A stretch of DNA of 64,000 bases. Origin: Candidatus Nanopelagicales bacterium. GTDB lineage: Bacteria; Actinomycetota; Actinomycetes; S36-B12. Below the pieces are notes generated by a model. The model was not told the origin of the DNA, did no database searches, and saw only the letters and a program-made list of their open reading frames with translations. A program made the translations under genes and the position numbers. Positions 50,746 to 59,886 of the stretch are shown piece by piece; positions within the stretch are counted from its first letter, which is position 1, and each line of letters starts with the position of its first letter. The stretch spans positions 1-64,000 of the forward strand of contig JAURFD010000007.1 in the NCBI GenBank assembly GCA_030827125.1, in the 5' to 3' direction.

Positions 50746-51300
50746 ATGGGTTCGGGGGCTCGAGGCGCATCGGGGGACGCATCCGCACCGGATGACCCGG
50801 ATACCGGACAGGGCAGCAAATCGCCGCCGGGGCCTGACCACCGTCTCGGCTGGGCTCTCGTCGTCGTTCAGTTCGTCCTGCTCATCGCACTCGTACTGCT
50901 TCCCAAGCGGCGCGGGCTGGACCTCCCGCCGGACTTCCTCGACATGCTCGGCATCCTGTTGATGATCGCGGGCCTCGCCCTCGTTCTCATCGCCTTCCTT
51001 GGACTGGGCAGCGCCCTCACCGCGACGCCGGTGCCATTGAAGTCCGCCGCCCTGCGGACCGGCGGAATCTACTCCGTGGTGCGTCACCCCATCTATGTCG
51101 GTCTACTCATCGCCGCCCTGGGATTCACCCTGGCGGTGGGCTCGATCTGGCAGGTCGTCATGCTGCCGATCCTGGCGGCCTTCTTCGCCGGCAAGGCGCT
51201 GTGGGAGGACCGGTTGCTGGCCGAGAAGCACGGCGCCCCCTGGTACGACTACGCCGATCGAGTCGGCGGGTTCTGGCCTCGGTTCCGTCACGATCGCTGA
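50746..51300 (+). CDS. Isoprenylcysteine carboxyl methyltransferase (ICMT)-like membrane protein
   Basis: 184 residues: an acidic N-terminus, three to four transmembrane helices, and the ICMT/PEMT signature RTGGIYSVVRHPIYVGLL followed by LLAEKHGAPWYDYADRVG, the SAM-binding and C-terminal RxxE-type elements. Bacterial members methylate isoprenoid, lipid or unknown thiol/carboxyl groups. It ends just before a family A palindrome. Confidence 0.83.
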   Translation: MGSGARGASGDASAPDDPDTGQGSKSPPGPDHRLGWALVVVQFVLLIALVLLPKRRGLDLPPDFLDMLGILLMIAGLALVLIAFLGLGSALTATPVPLKSAALRTGGIYSVVRHPIYVGLLIAALGFTLAVGSIWQVVMLPILAAFFAGKALWEDRLLAEKHGAPWYDYADRVGGFWPRFRHDR

Positions 51301-51314
51301 ACCCCCTCTCTCGC

Positions 51315-51371
51315 TGACTGGCGGGTTGTTGACGGTTTTTCGCCCAGAAACCGTCAACAACGCGCCACTCA
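51315..51371. terminator. 24-bp palindrome (two mismatches), family A variant
   Basis: Arms 51315-51338 and 51348-51371 with a 9-nt loop. The arm keeps TGGCGGGTTGTTGACGGTTT, a diverged form of the family A arm. It lies 15 nt after the ICMT-like stop and 27 nt before the fhaA -10 hexamer, so it can insulate the signalling cluster from upstream transcription. Confidence 0.7.
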
Positions 51372-51397
51372 TCGGGGGAGTTGGGGGGTCTGGGCCG

Positions 51398-51403
51398 TAG
51401 GAT
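51398..51403 (+). promoter_or_regulatory. -10 hexamer of the leaderless fhaA operon
   Basis: TAGGAT-CACGGG-GTG with 6-nt spacing; probable main promoter of the fhaA-fhaB-pstP-rodA-pbpA set. Confidence 0.55.
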
Positions 51404-51409
51404 CACGGG

Positions 51410-52087
51410 GTGGGCCTGTTGGATCGATTCGAGGATCGCCTCGACCGCATGGTGAACGGTGCTTTCGCGCGCGCCTTCAAGTCCGAGGTGCAGCCCGTCG
51501 AGCTTGCCGCCGCCATCCAAAAGGAGATGGACGACCGCTCTGCCGTCGTCGCCCGTGGCCGGACCGTCACCCCCAACGTCTTCACCCTGGACCTCTCCCC
51601 GCACGATGACGAGCGCTTGAGCGTCTACCGCGACACCCTGCAGTCCGAGCTCGCCACCGTCGTCACCGAGTACGCCGAGGAACAGTCCTACGCCCTCCTC
51701 GGCCCCTCAGAGGTCCGTCTCGAACTCGACGACTCCCTCGAGACCGGCATTTTCCGGGTGCACTCCGAAGCCCGCGCCGCCGTCGTCAGCGCGAAGACCA
51801 GTGACGTGGCGCCCGGGCAACCCTTCCTCGAAATCGGCGGAACGGCGTACCCCCTCGTCCGCGCCGTGAGCCGGCTGGGCCGGGGGACGGATGCCGACAT
51901 CCGCGTCGAGGATCCAGGGGTCTCCCGCAACCACTGCGAGATCGTCCTCGGCACCCCGGCGATCATGCGTGACCTTGGTTCCACCAATGGCACATCCGTG
52001 GACGGCTCGCGAGTCACCCAGGCCGCCTTGGTCGATGGTTCGACAATCGTCATCGGCACGACCTCGATGGTCTACCGGACGGGCTGA
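51410..52087 (+). CDS. fhaA: FHA domain protein FhaA (DUF3662 + FHA)
   Basis: 225 residues. The N-terminal DUF3662 domain (about 1-115, starting VGLLDRFEDRLDRMVNGAFA) and C-terminal FHA domain (about 145-222; SRLGRGTDADIRV, GVSRNHCEIV, DLGSTNGTSVDG) bind phosphothreonine of PknB substrates and lipid II flippase partners. Shorter than mycobacterial FhaA, lacking its long disordered linker. First gene of the cluster; 4 nt before fhaB. Confidence 0.93.
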   Translation: MGLLDRFEDRLDRMVNGAFARAFKSEVQPVELAAAIQKEMDDRSAVVARGRTVTPNVFTLDLSPHDDERLSVYRDTLQSELATVVTEYAEEQSYALLGPSEVRLELDDSLETGIFRVHSEARAAVVSAKTSDVAPGQPFLEIGGTAYPLVRAVSRLGRGTDADIRVEDPGVSRNHCEIVLGTPAIMRDLGSTNGTSVDGSRVTQAALVDGSTIVIGTTSMVYRTG

Positions 52088-52091
52088 ACCG

Positions 52092-52592
52092 GTGACGGAG
52101 TTCGCCCTCACGCTGCTGAGGCTCGCATTCCTAGGCGCGTTGTGGCTCTTCATCATTATCACGGTGATCGCTCTGCGTCGCGATCTCCTACAACCACGTG
52201 AGGCTCGGCCCGCGACGGTGCCGGGCAAACCAGCCAAACACCCCAAGCCCGCCAAGCAACCCAAGCCGAAGAAGCCGAAGGTGGCCAAGGCCCCCAAGCG
52301 CACCGGGCCGAGCCTTGTCGTCACTGAGGGTCCACTGCAAAACACCGTGATCCCACTCGGCACCGCTCAGGTCACCATCGGGCGAGCGCCGGACTCCACC
52401 CTGGTCATCGATGATGACTACGCATCCAGTCGTCACGCGCGCATATATCCCAGCGAGGGCGGCTGGATCGTGGAAGATCTCGGCTCCACGAACGGCACCT
52501 GGATCGATCGCACACGCATCACCTCACCCACGATTCTTGCGCCGGGAGTGCCGCTACGCGTCGGCCGGACGACCCTGCAGTTGCAGAGGTAG
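52092..52592 (+). CDS. fhaB: FHA domain protein FhaB (FipA-like)
   Basis: 166 residues: an N-terminal transmembrane helix (about 5-27), a Lys/Pro-rich linker (KPAKHPKPAKQPKPKKPK) and a C-terminal FHA domain (about 80-165; VTIGRAPDSTLVI, YASSRHARIYP, DLGSTNGTWID). In actinobacteria FhaB recruits phosphorylated divisome or elongasome proteins. GTG start 4 nt after fhaA; 2 nt before pstP. Confidence 0.93.
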   Translation: MTEFALTLLRLAFLGALWLFIIITVIALRRDLLQPREARPATVPGKPAKHPKPAKQPKPKKPKVAKAPKRTGPSLVVTEGPLQNTVIPLGTAQVTIGRAPDSTLVIDDDYASSRHARIYPSEGGWIVEDLGSTNGTWIDRTRITSPTILAPGVPLRVGRTTLQLQR

Positions 52593-52594
52593 TT

Positions 52595-53899
52595 ATGCCT
52601 CTTGCACTGCGCTACGCCGCGCGCTCCGATGTCGGACAGGTCCGCAAGGGCAATGAAGATTCCGGCTACGCCGGTCCTCGACTACTCATCGTCGCCGACG
52701 GGATGGGCGGGCATGCCGCCGGCGAGTTGGCGAGCGCCACCGCCGTGGCCACACTTGCCGAGATGGCGGATGACGAACTCGCGCAGGGCGAGGCGCTCAC
52801 CCGCCTGGCGGCGGCCGTCGATGCTGCCGGCGCGAGTATCGGCGAGGTCGTCGCGGACAACCCGGGACTTGCCGGTATGGGCACCACCGCGACGGCGCTG
52901 TACTGGCTGCCCGACGGCAACGGCGCCAAGATCGCCATCGTTCACGTCGGGGACTCGCGTGCCTACCTACTCCGTGACGGCGAACTCAGTCAGATCACGC
53001 ATGACCACACCTATGTGCAGACACTCGTGGACGCGGGCAGGATCAGTGAGGACGAGGCCAGCGTGCATCCGCGCCGTAATCTGCTCATGCGCGCCCTTGA
53101 CGGCGTACAACCGGTCGAGCCCGACCTCTCCATCCGCGAGGCTCGCAACGGTGATCGCTATCTCATTTGCAGTGACGGCCTCACCGGCACCGTGAGCAAT
53201 ACGGAGATTGCCGAGATGCTCGGCACGGGCGAGCCCACCGGCACGGTGATCGAACTGGTTGAGTTGGCTCTCGCGCGCGGTGCACCCGACAACGTCACCG
53301 TCGTGGTCGCCCACGTCGTTGAAGGAGCTATCGAGCCGGACGCGGAGCCGGTTGTCGTCGGTGCTGCTGGGGAGCCGCGCGTGCGTGCGCAGTTGCCGCG
53401 CGTTCACTTCCCCCACGATGCGCAGCGTGACCCTGACGCCCCCGACCTGCCGCCCGACACCGAGGGTCCACCGACCTCGGAGATGCCCACCATCGACGCC
53501 GACCTGGTGATTGAGACTCCCAGAGAGCCACGGCTGTCCGCGCGAACTCGCCGCACTCTCATTTGGGGCAGCGTCATCGCCGTCACGGTGGTGGTCCTGC
53601 TCGCTGTCATCGGGGCCTTGAGTGCCCTGTGGGTGCGGTCGCAGTGGTACGTCGGAGTTTCGGGCGACAACGTCGCCATCTACCAGGGCGTCCCCGGATC
53701 CATCCTCGGCCTACCCCTCCAGACGACGTACTCGGTCTCTGAACTCAAGGTTGACTCCCTGCCCACCTTCGATGCCAATCTCGTCCGCAGCGGCATCGTC
53801 ACCGACGGGCCCGAAGGGGCCACGCGCGTGGTCGACGATCTGTTCAATCGCGCCTGCCTGTTCCTGCCGCGACCTCCCGAATGCGCAGTGACGCCATGA
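52595..53899 (+). CDS. pstP: PP2C-family Ser/Thr protein phosphatase PstP
   Basis: 434 residues. Cytosolic PPM domain (about 4-240) with metal-binding Asp in VADGMGGHAAGE, VHVGDSRAYLL, ICSDGLTG and GAPDNVTVVV; an acidic/Pro linker; one transmembrane helix (about 325-350); and a short extracytoplasmic tail (about 85 residues). It dephosphorylates PknB and its substrates. The stop overlaps the rodA start (ATGA). Confidence 0.94.
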   Translation: MPLALRYAARSDVGQVRKGNEDSGYAGPRLLIVADGMGGHAAGELASATAVATLAEMADDELAQGEALTRLAAAVDAAGASIGEVVADNPGLAGMGTTATALYWLPDGNGAKIAIVHVGDSRAYLLRDGELSQITHDHTYVQTLVDAGRISEDEASVHPRRNLLMRALDGVQPVEPDLSIREARNGDRYLICSDGLTGTVSNTEIAEMLGTGEPTGTVIELVELALARGAPDNVTVVVAHVVEGAIEPDAEPVVVGAAGEPRVRAQLPRVHFPHDAQRDPDAPDLPPDTEGPPTSEMPTIDADLVIETPREPRLSARTRRTLIWGSVIAVTVVVLLAVIGALSALWVRSQWYVGVSGDNVAIYQGVPGSILGLPLQTTYSVSELKVDSLPTFDANLVRSGIVTDGPEGATRVVDDLFNRACLFLPRPPECAVTP

Positions 53900-55296
53900 G
53901 CACCGCTGAGCAGCCCACTCGACAGCGGACGCGCCGCAATCTCGAACTCGTCCTCATCATCATCGCGTGGGGGATCGGTGTCCTGGGCACGTTGCAGGTG
54001 GGCTGGGCGACCGAGGAGGGAATCCACCCGCGGTTCTGGATCACCGCTGGAGTCGTCGGTCTGCTCGCCGTCGTCATGCACGCGATCGTGCGCTGGCGAG
54101 TGCCGTACGCCGATCCCTTCATGCTGCCCATCGCCACGCTGCTGACGATCCTCGGCCTCGTGATGATCTATCGGCTCGACGTGGCCGCCGTGCAGCGGGC
54201 CGCGCGACTGGACAATCCCGCACCGACGCCCGACGTCTACAACCAACTCATCTGGTACGGCGTCGCGAGTCTGCTCTTTGTCCTGGTGCTGCTTGTCATT
54301 CGCGACCACCGCATCCTGCAGCGCTACACCTACACCGCCGGCTTGCTCGGTGTCATCCTGCTGCTCCTGCCACTGGCTCCGGGGATTGGTGCCACTGTCA
54401 ACGGCGCCACCCTGTGGGTGCGGGTTGCCGGATTCACCTTCCAACCGGCCGAGGCCGCCAAGATCCTGCTCACCATCTTCTTCGCCGGCTATCTCGTCGT
54501 GACCCGCGACTCTCTCGCGCTGGTGCGGACGCGGGTGCTTGGCATCCCCGTACCCCGAGCCCGCGACCTCGGTCCCATCCTCATCGTCTGGGCCGTGTCC
54601 CTCGGCATCCTCGTCTTCCAGCGTGATCTCGGCACCTCGCTGCTGTTCTTCGGGCTCTTCGTCGGCATGCTCTACATCGCCACGCAGCGATGGTCCTGGC
54701 TCGTCCTCGGTTTCCTGCTCTTCGCAGTCGGCTCGGTCGGGGCCTACCTGCTCTTCGGGCATGTACGCACCCGTGTACAAATCTGGCTCGACCCCTTCGC
54801 CTACGCAGACGCCGGTGGCTACCAGATCGTGCAGTCGCTCTACGGGTTCGCCAACGGCGGCCTCTTCGGCACTGGGCTCGGCCGCGGACATCCCGAGTTG
54901 GTGCCGTTCGCGAACACCGACTTCATCACCGCGGCACTCGGTGAGGAACTCGGACTCACCGGAGCCCTGGGAATTGTGCTGCTCTACGGCATCCTCATTG
55001 AGCGCGGTCTACGCACGGCCGTTGCCGTTCGCGACCCGTTCGGCCAGTTGCTCGCGGCCGGTCTGTCCATCACTCTCGGGATCCAGGTGTTCGTCATCAT
55101 TGGCGGAGTGACCCGCCTGATTCCGCTCACTGGGCTCACCACACCGTTCCTGTCCTACGGCGGATCCTCCCTCGTCGCCAACTGGGTGATCATCGCCCTG
55201 CTCCTGGTGATCTCCCACCGCGCTCGCCGACCAGTCAGCGGGCAGAGCACCTCCGGCTCCTCGGCTGAGTTCGCGACACAGGTGGTGCGGCGATGA
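53896..55296 (+). CDS. rodA: SEDS family peptidoglycan polymerase RodA/FtsW
   Basis: 466-residue, ten-plus-helix SEDS glycosyltransferase that polymerises lipid II. Recognisable segments are WVRVAGFTFQPAEAAKI, FQRDLGTSLLFFGLF (catalytic Asp region), YQIVQSLYGFANGGLFGTG, FITAALGEELGLTG and LTTPFLSYGGSS. It pairs with the class B PBP encoded next, whose ATG overlaps its stop. ATG 53896 is chosen over 53881 for the 4-nt overlap with pstP. Confidence 0.94.
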   Translation: MSTAEQPTRQRTRRNLELVLIIIAWGIGVLGTLQVGWATEEGIHPRFWITAGVVGLLAVVMHAIVRWRVPYADPFMLPIATLLTILGLVMIYRLDVAAVQRAARLDNPAPTPDVYNQLIWYGVASLLFVLVLLVIRDHRILQRYTYTAGLLGVILLLLPLAPGIGATVNGATLWVRVAGFTFQPAEAAKILLTIFFAGYLVVTRDSLALVRTRVLGIPVPRARDLGPILIVWAVSLGILVFQRDLGTSLLFFGLFVGMLYIATQRWSWLVLGFLLFAVGSVGAYLLFGHVRTRVQIWLDPFAYADAGGYQIVQSLYGFANGGLFGTGLGRGHPELVPFANTDFITAALGEELGLTGALGIVLLYGILIERGLRTAVAVRDPFGQLLAAGLSITLGIQVFVIIGGVTRLIPLTGLTTPFLSYGGSSLVANWVIIALLLVISHRARRPVSGQSTSGSSAEFATQVVRR

Positions 55297-56756
55297 CCCG
55301 CTCCATTCGCCGCATCGGGCTGGTCCTCATGGTTTTATTCCTCGCCCTGCTCGCGAACGTGACCTTCATCCAGGTCTTCCAGGCCGACAACTACCGCGGA
55401 CGTGCCGACAATCAACGAGTGCTCCTCGAGGAGTACGAGCGTGAGCGCGGGCCAATCCTCACCGGGCCTGAGGCGATCGCCCTGTCCGAGAAGACCAAGG
55501 GCAAGTACCGCTGGCTACGCGTCTACCCGGAGGGAGAGCAGAACGCCGCCGTCACCGGCTTCTACTCCATGGTTTACGGCGCCACCGGCCTCGAACGCAC
55601 CGAGAACGACGTCCTCTCCGGGTCCTCGGACCTGTTCTTCGTGGACCGCATCCAGCAGTTGGTGGCGGGTCGGCAACCTCGCGGTGGTGCCGTCACCACC
55701 ACCATCGATCGCGCAGCGCAGCAGGCCGCCTGGGACGGGCTACGCGGAACCCGTGGCGCGGTTTACGCCATCGAACCGTCCACGGGCCGCACGCTCGTCC
55801 AGGTCCAGTCGCCCTCCTTCGATCCCAATCTGCTGTCCTCGCACGATCCGCAGTCGATCCGTGAGTACTACGAGGAGTTGCTGAACGACCCCGAGCAACC
55901 GCTGATCAATCGACCGATCGTCGCCCTTAATCCCCCCGGATCGACGTTCAAGTTGGTCACTGCCGCCGCCGCGCTTTCCTCCGGGCGATTCACCATGGAT
56001 TCAGTCCTGCCCGGCCCGGCCGAGTACGACTTGCCACTGTCCTCCCGCACGCTTCGCAACTGGACCGGCGAGGAGTGTGCGCCCGGCGGTGAGATCACCC
56101 TCGAGCAGGCCCTCGCGGTCTCGTGCAATACGGCGTTTGCCTGGCTGGGCAATGAACTCGGGGCCGACGCACTGCGAGCCCAGTCTGAACTCTTCGGTTT
56201 CGATACGAAGTTCGAGACTCCGCTGCGAGCGTCCACCTCTCGATTCCCCGAGGATCCGGACGAGCCTCAGACAGCCATCAGTGCGATCGGCCAGTTCGAC
56301 GTGCGCGCAACCGCGATGCAGATGGCCATGGTCGCAGCAGGCATTGGCAACAATGGCGTCGTCATGCAGCCCTACCTCGTGCAGGAGATTCGAGCGCCCG
56401 ACCTGTCCATCCTGCGAACGTTCGAGCCGCAGGAATTCGACACGGCGCTCTCCACGGAGAATGCCCGCCAGATGCAGTTGATGATGATCTCCGTTGTCGA
56501 GAACGGGACCGCGGGCATTTTGCAGGGCATCTACGACGACGAGGGCAACCTCGTACGTGTGGGTGCCAAGACCGGAACCGCGCAAACTGGGCGTGAAGGC
56601 GACCAGCCGGTCTCCTGGATGGTGGCGATGGCCCCGGCCACGAACCCCAAGATCGCGGTCGCCGTCGTGGTCGAGGACGGCGGCCAGGCTGAACTCAGCG
56701 GTGGGGCGCTCGCTGGGCCCATCGCACGGGCGGTTATTGAGGCGGCCCTGCAATGA
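55293..56756 (+). CDS. pbpA: Class B penicillin-binding protein PbpA
   Basis: 487 residues: N-terminal transmembrane helix (about 8-28), a dimerisation/pedestal region, and a transpeptidase domain (about 150-480) with active-site Ser in GSTFKLVT (SxxK), SCNTAF (SxN) and KTGTAQTG (KTG). It cross-links the glycan made by the RodA partner. Same order as mycobacterial rodA-pbpA. It ends 67 nt before pknB; no second kinase (pknA) is present between them. Confidence 0.94.
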   Translation: MTRSIRRIGLVLMVLFLALLANVTFIQVFQADNYRGRADNQRVLLEEYERERGPILTGPEAIALSEKTKGKYRWLRVYPEGEQNAAVTGFYSMVYGATGLERTENDVLSGSSDLFFVDRIQQLVAGRQPRGGAVTTTIDRAAQQAAWDGLRGTRGAVYAIEPSTGRTLVQVQSPSFDPNLLSSHDPQSIREYYEELLNDPEQPLINRPIVALNPPGSTFKLVTAAAALSSGRFTMDSVLPGPAEYDLPLSSRTLRNWTGEECAPGGEITLEQALAVSCNTAFAWLGNELGADALRAQSELFGFDTKFETPLRASTSRFPEDPDEPQTAISAIGQFDVRATAMQMAMVAAGIGNNGVVMQPYLVQEIRAPDLSILRTFEPQEFDTALSTENARQMQLMMISVVENGTAGILQGIYDDEGNLVRVGAKTGTAQTGREGDQPVSWMVAMAPATNPKIAVAVVVEDGGQAELSGGALAGPIARAVIEAALQ

Positions 56757-56823
56757 GACCGGCATCACAGGGAACGTCCTGGGAGACTGGTGCGTCAGGA
56801 CATAAGGACCACAGGAGGCAGTC

Positions 56824-58638
56824 GTGACGTCAGATCCCGGCGTGGGCCGGACCCTCGGCGACCGGTACGAGCTCGTATCGGTCATCGGCCGTGGTGGCAT
56901 GGCCGAGGTCTGGGAGGCCAGGGACACCCGACTGGGCCGCCGTGTCGCCATCAAGATCTTGCGTCCAGACCTCGCCCGCGATCCGGCGTTCCAGAACCGC
57001 TTCCGCCGCGAGGCACAGTCGGCCGCCTCACTGAACCATCCAAACATCGTGGCCGCCTACGACACCGGCGAGGACATCTTCATCGATGGCACCGAGTCCA
57101 CCGTCGTTCCCTACATCGTCATGGAGTACGTCGACGGCATGACGCTGCGGCAGATCCTCTCCAGTGGCCGCCGCCTACTGCCCGAACGGTCACTGGAGAT
57201 TGCCGCGGGCACCTTGAGTGCGCTCGACTACGCCCATCGCCACGGCATTGTGCATCGCGACATTAAGCCGGCCAACGTCATGCTCACCCGCACCGGCGAC
57301 GTCAAGGTCATGGACTTCGGTATTGCTCGTGCGGTGAATGACTCCGGCAACACCATGACGTCGGCGCAAACCGTCATGGGAACTGCGCAATACCTCTCCC
57401 CCGAGCAAGCGCGCGGTGAGGTAGTGGACGCGCGATCAGACCTGTACTCGGCGGGCGTCGTGCTCTACGAGTTGCTCACCGGCCAGCCGCCGTTCACCGG
57501 CGACTCACCGGTTTCCATCGCCTACCAACACGTCAGCGAGCAGGCGACGCCTCCGTCGGTCCTAGACCCGACGCTGCCACGGGATGTCGATGCCGTCGTG
57601 ATGCGTTCGCTCGCCAAGAGCCCCGATGAGCGCTACCAGACCGCGGCAGACTTCCGAGCAGACGTTGAGCGTGCGGTGATGGGCGCTCCCGTCACAGCAG
57701 CACTCACCGCGGCGGTCCCGACCATCGTGACCGATCCCACACAGCAGTTGGCCGCGGTCGCTCCCACCGCTGCCTACGCCATTGACACCGAGCCCCCCCA
57801 CGGCCGACGCGCCCAGCGTGGCGCGGGTTTTGTCGCTGCCGTGACGATCGGCGTACTCGCCATCATCGGCATCGGCATCCTCGCTGCGACACTCGTCCTC
57901 AACCGCACCGCGGCCAACACAGTCTCGGTCCCCGACCTCAACGGGCTGACGATCAAGCAGGCGACGTCGGTCCTCGACCGGGCCGGACTTGTCCTCGGTT
58001 CGCAAACGCCCGAGGTGTCCGAGAAACCCGTGGACACGATCATCGGCCAGCAGCCCATCGCCGGTGAACAATTGGAGGAAGGGCAGGCGGTCAACGTCAC
58101 GGTGAGCGCCGGCAAGGAGAAGACCATCGTGCCGCCCTTGATTGGGCTGACTTCGGTGGCCGATGCCGAAACCGCGCTGACCGACGCCAAACTCGTGCTC
58201 GGAGACGTCACCGAACAGGACGCACTGGAGCCAGCGGGCTACGTGCTCTCCCAGGATCCGGTGGAGGGTTCATCCCTAGACGTCGGGGCCGCGGTGAACA
58301 TCGTGGTCTCGTCGGGCAAGCAGGTGATCCCCTCCGTGGTCGGCCAACCCGAGGAGAACGCGCGAGCCGCCCTGTCCAGCGCGGGCTTCGATGTCTACGT
58401 CGTCTATCAGGAAACGGAGACGGTGCCCCAGGGCGTCGTCCTCGAGCAGGATCCCGCCCCCGGATCTCCGGCGGAGAAGGGCACGACCGTGACCCTCGTC
58501 GTCGCCATCAATCCGACGCCGACGCCGACCCCCACGCCGACACCGACCCCCACGCCGACGCCGACCCCGACCCCGACACCGCCGCCGACACCCACGCCGA
58601 CGCCGCCCCCGCCGGATCCGACCGTCACCCCCTCCTGA
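56824..58638 (+). CDS. pknB: PASTA-domain Ser/Thr protein kinase PknB
   Basis: 604 residues. Kinase domain (about 14-280): VIGRGGMAEVWEA, VAIKIL (ATP Lys), VHRDIKPANVM, VMDFGIA and a Thr-rich activation loop (NTMTSAQTVMGTAQY). Transmembrane helix at about 334-360, then three PASTA repeats (about 369-563) that sense muropeptides or lipid II. Unusually it ends in a long (Thr-Pro)n tail of about 35 residues. GTG start after GGAGG. It regulates growth with PstP and the FHA proteins. pknA, adjacent in many actinobacteria, is missing here. Confidence 0.95.
   Translation: MTSDPGVGRTLGDRYELVSVIGRGGMAEVWEARDTRLGRRVAIKILRPDLARDPAFQNRFRREAQSAASLNHPNIVAAYDTGEDIFIDGTESTVVPYIVMEYVDGMTLRQILSSGRRLLPERSLEIAAGTLSALDYAHRHGIVHRDIKPANVMLTRTGDVKVMDFGIARAVNDSGNTMTSAQTVMGTAQYLSPEQARGEVVDARSDLYSAGVVLYELLTGQPPFTGDSPVSIAYQHVSEQATPPSVLDPTLPRDVDAVVMRSLAKSPDERYQTAADFRADVERAVMGAPVTAALTAAVPTIVTDPTQQLAAVAPTAAYAIDTEPPHGRRAQRGAGFVAAVTIGVLAIIGIGILAATLVLNRTAANTVSVPDLNGLTIKQATSVLDRAGLVLGSQTPEVSEKPVDTIIGQQPIAGEQLEEGQAVNVTVSAGKEKTIVPPLIGLTSVADAETALTDAKLVLGDVTEQDALEPAGYVLSQDPVEGSSLDVGAAVNIVVSSGKQVIPSVVGQPEENARAALSSAGFDVYVVYQETETVPQGVVLEQDPAPGSPAEKGTTVTLVVAINPTPTPTPTPTPTPTPTPTPTPTPPPTPTPTPPPPDPTVTPS
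58512..58615 (+). repeat. Tandem CCGACS hexamer repeat in pknB
   Basis: About 100 nt of imperfect CCGACG/CCGACC/CCGACA units encode the Thr-Pro tail of PknB. Simple-sequence tracts like this can change length by slippage in multiples of 6 nt without breaking frame. Confidence 0.8.
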
Positions 58639-58654
58639 TCTCTGGCTCTCCGGT

Positions 58655-58708
58655 TTCCGACTGTTGTGGTTGGTTTTTGGTGCACAGAACCAACCACAAC
58701 AGTCGGAA
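58655..58708. terminator. Perfect 21-bp palindrome, family B, between pknB and a convergent gene
   Basis: Arms 58655-58675 (TTCCGACTG then TTGTGGTTGGTT) and 58688-58708 are exact complements with a 12-nt loop beginning TTTGG. It lies 17 nt after the pknB stop and 15 nt before the convergent stop at 58723. Confidence 0.8.
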
Positions 58709-58722
58709 TCGGGGTCGCGCGG

Positions 58723-59784
58723 CTAGGCGGCGGAACGTTCGAGGGCAAGGCATATGCGCCGAACGACGTGCCCGGGGCGATGAATCAGTTCATCCCACGT
58801 GCACCGCACGACCCAATATCCGGCCGCTTCAAGGTCGGACTGGCGCTGCTTCTCTTCCCACGGCGTGGTCTGGGAATACTTGCCCGACCCATCCACCTCC
58901 ACAATGACCCGGCCGCCGATCAGGAAATCCGCCCGGTAGGCACGTCCACTTGCGCCAAAGACTGTCGCCTGCGGGACCGGTCGCGGCAGATCAGTGGCCG
59001 TGAGACGACCCCACGCAACGACTTCAAGAACTGTCTCGAGACGCGGCTCCACGTCAGGGAGCACCTTCCATGTCCAGTACATGCCGTAGCCATTGACCAC
59101 ATGCATCACGGATCTCAAGTCCGAGAGCAGCTCGCGGCGAAGGCCCTCCTCCTGGAGCGCATCGGTCACGTCATGGACAGCTCTCGCTTGAAGTGGAATT
59201 CCCGGGGTCAACCAGCCGCCGCGCCACGCGAACTCTGCGCGCAGACCCAGGCTGAGGGGAGTCAAGGCAGAGATCCGGCATCGACCCTGCTCACGTGACA
59301 CGTCGAGTGCGGTTCGCAGTGGCGTAGTGATGGCGGCCTCACCGATGTCAGCCAACCCCGGAGGCACCAGAACGGTCAGTTGTTCGGCCCTAAGGTCGGC
59401 CACGCGGAATCGCACTCCGTAGCGTTCGCCCTCGCGCATCGGCCCATCCCTGCCCATGAGCACCGTGGGCAGCGACTCACTGAGTGGCCCTCGGCTCCCG
59501 AAGGCACCAACACCCCACAGGTCGCCTGCCGTACGCGCACCGATAGCAGCGAGAACGCCTCGATCGTGGAGGTCGCGGACGGCAAGGCAGGCACGAGCAA
59601 GATGACCACTGCACAGGGAATAGGTCCCGCGGCGCAGGTGGTGGACGGCGCCGGCTCGAACAGCAGAGCGGAGTTGCTGCCGTGTGATGCCCGCAGCTTG
59701 GGCGTCCGCTCCGCTGAACGTTCCACCACCGAAGGCGCAGGAGAGCACGTGCGTCGTACGAAGTACTTCAACTCGAAAGGTCAT
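58723..59784 (-). CDS. AbiEi-like wHTH plus DUF559/Vsr-like nuclease fold protein
   Basis: 353 residues. The N-terminal ~60 residues resemble the winged helix of AbiEi-type antitoxins (DAQAAGITRQQLRSAVRAGAVHHLRRGTY). The C-terminus (about 265-345) has a DUF559/very-short-patch-repair-like PD-(D/E)XK core: YRADFLIGGRVIVEVDGSGKY and a following WVVRCTW. Such proteins are very common in actinobacteria; function unproven, possibly DNA modification or defence. No cognate toxin gene is adjacent. ATG 59784. Confidence 0.75.
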   Translation of the reverse strand: MTFRVEVLRTTHVLSCAFGGGTFSGADAQAAGITRQQLRSAVRAGAVHHLRRGTYSLCSGHLARACLAVRDLHDRGVLAAIGARTAGDLWGVGAFGSRGPLSESLPTVLMGRDGPMREGERYGVRFRVADLRAEQLTVLVPPGLADIGEAAITTPLRTALDVSREQGRCRISALTPLSLGLRAEFAWRGGWLTPGIPLQARAVHDVTDALQEEGLRRELLSDLRSVMHVVNGYGMYWTWKVLPDVEPRLETVLEVVAWGRLTATDLPRPVPQATVFGASGRAYRADFLIGGRVIVEVDGSGKYSQTTPWEEKQRQSDLEAAGYWVVRCTWDELIHRPGHVVRRICLALERSAA

Positions 59785-59834
59785 GCCGCAGAGTGCGGCG
59801 TAGGCGGACCCTAGGACCGCGCGCCGTGTCAGCC

Positions 59835-59843
59835 TGTGGACAA
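59835..59843 (-). promoter_or_regulatory. Single DnaA-box-like 9-mer
   Basis: TTGTCCACA on the minus strand, a perfect actinobacterial DnaA box, lies in the gap between two minus-strand genes. A one-mismatch copy lies at 61073-61081. Isolated boxes are weak evidence. Confidence 0.25.
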
Positions 59844-59886
59844 ACTGGACGTCGCCGCCCCGGGGACGACCACTATGCCTTTTACA

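Noticed and set aside
58512-58615. Tandem hexamer repeat as a CRISPR or minisatellite
   Set aside because: It is in frame within pknB and encodes a Thr-Pro tail.
58723-59784. Complete AbiE toxin-antitoxin system
   Set aside because: No AbiEii nucleotidyltransferase toxin lies on either side.
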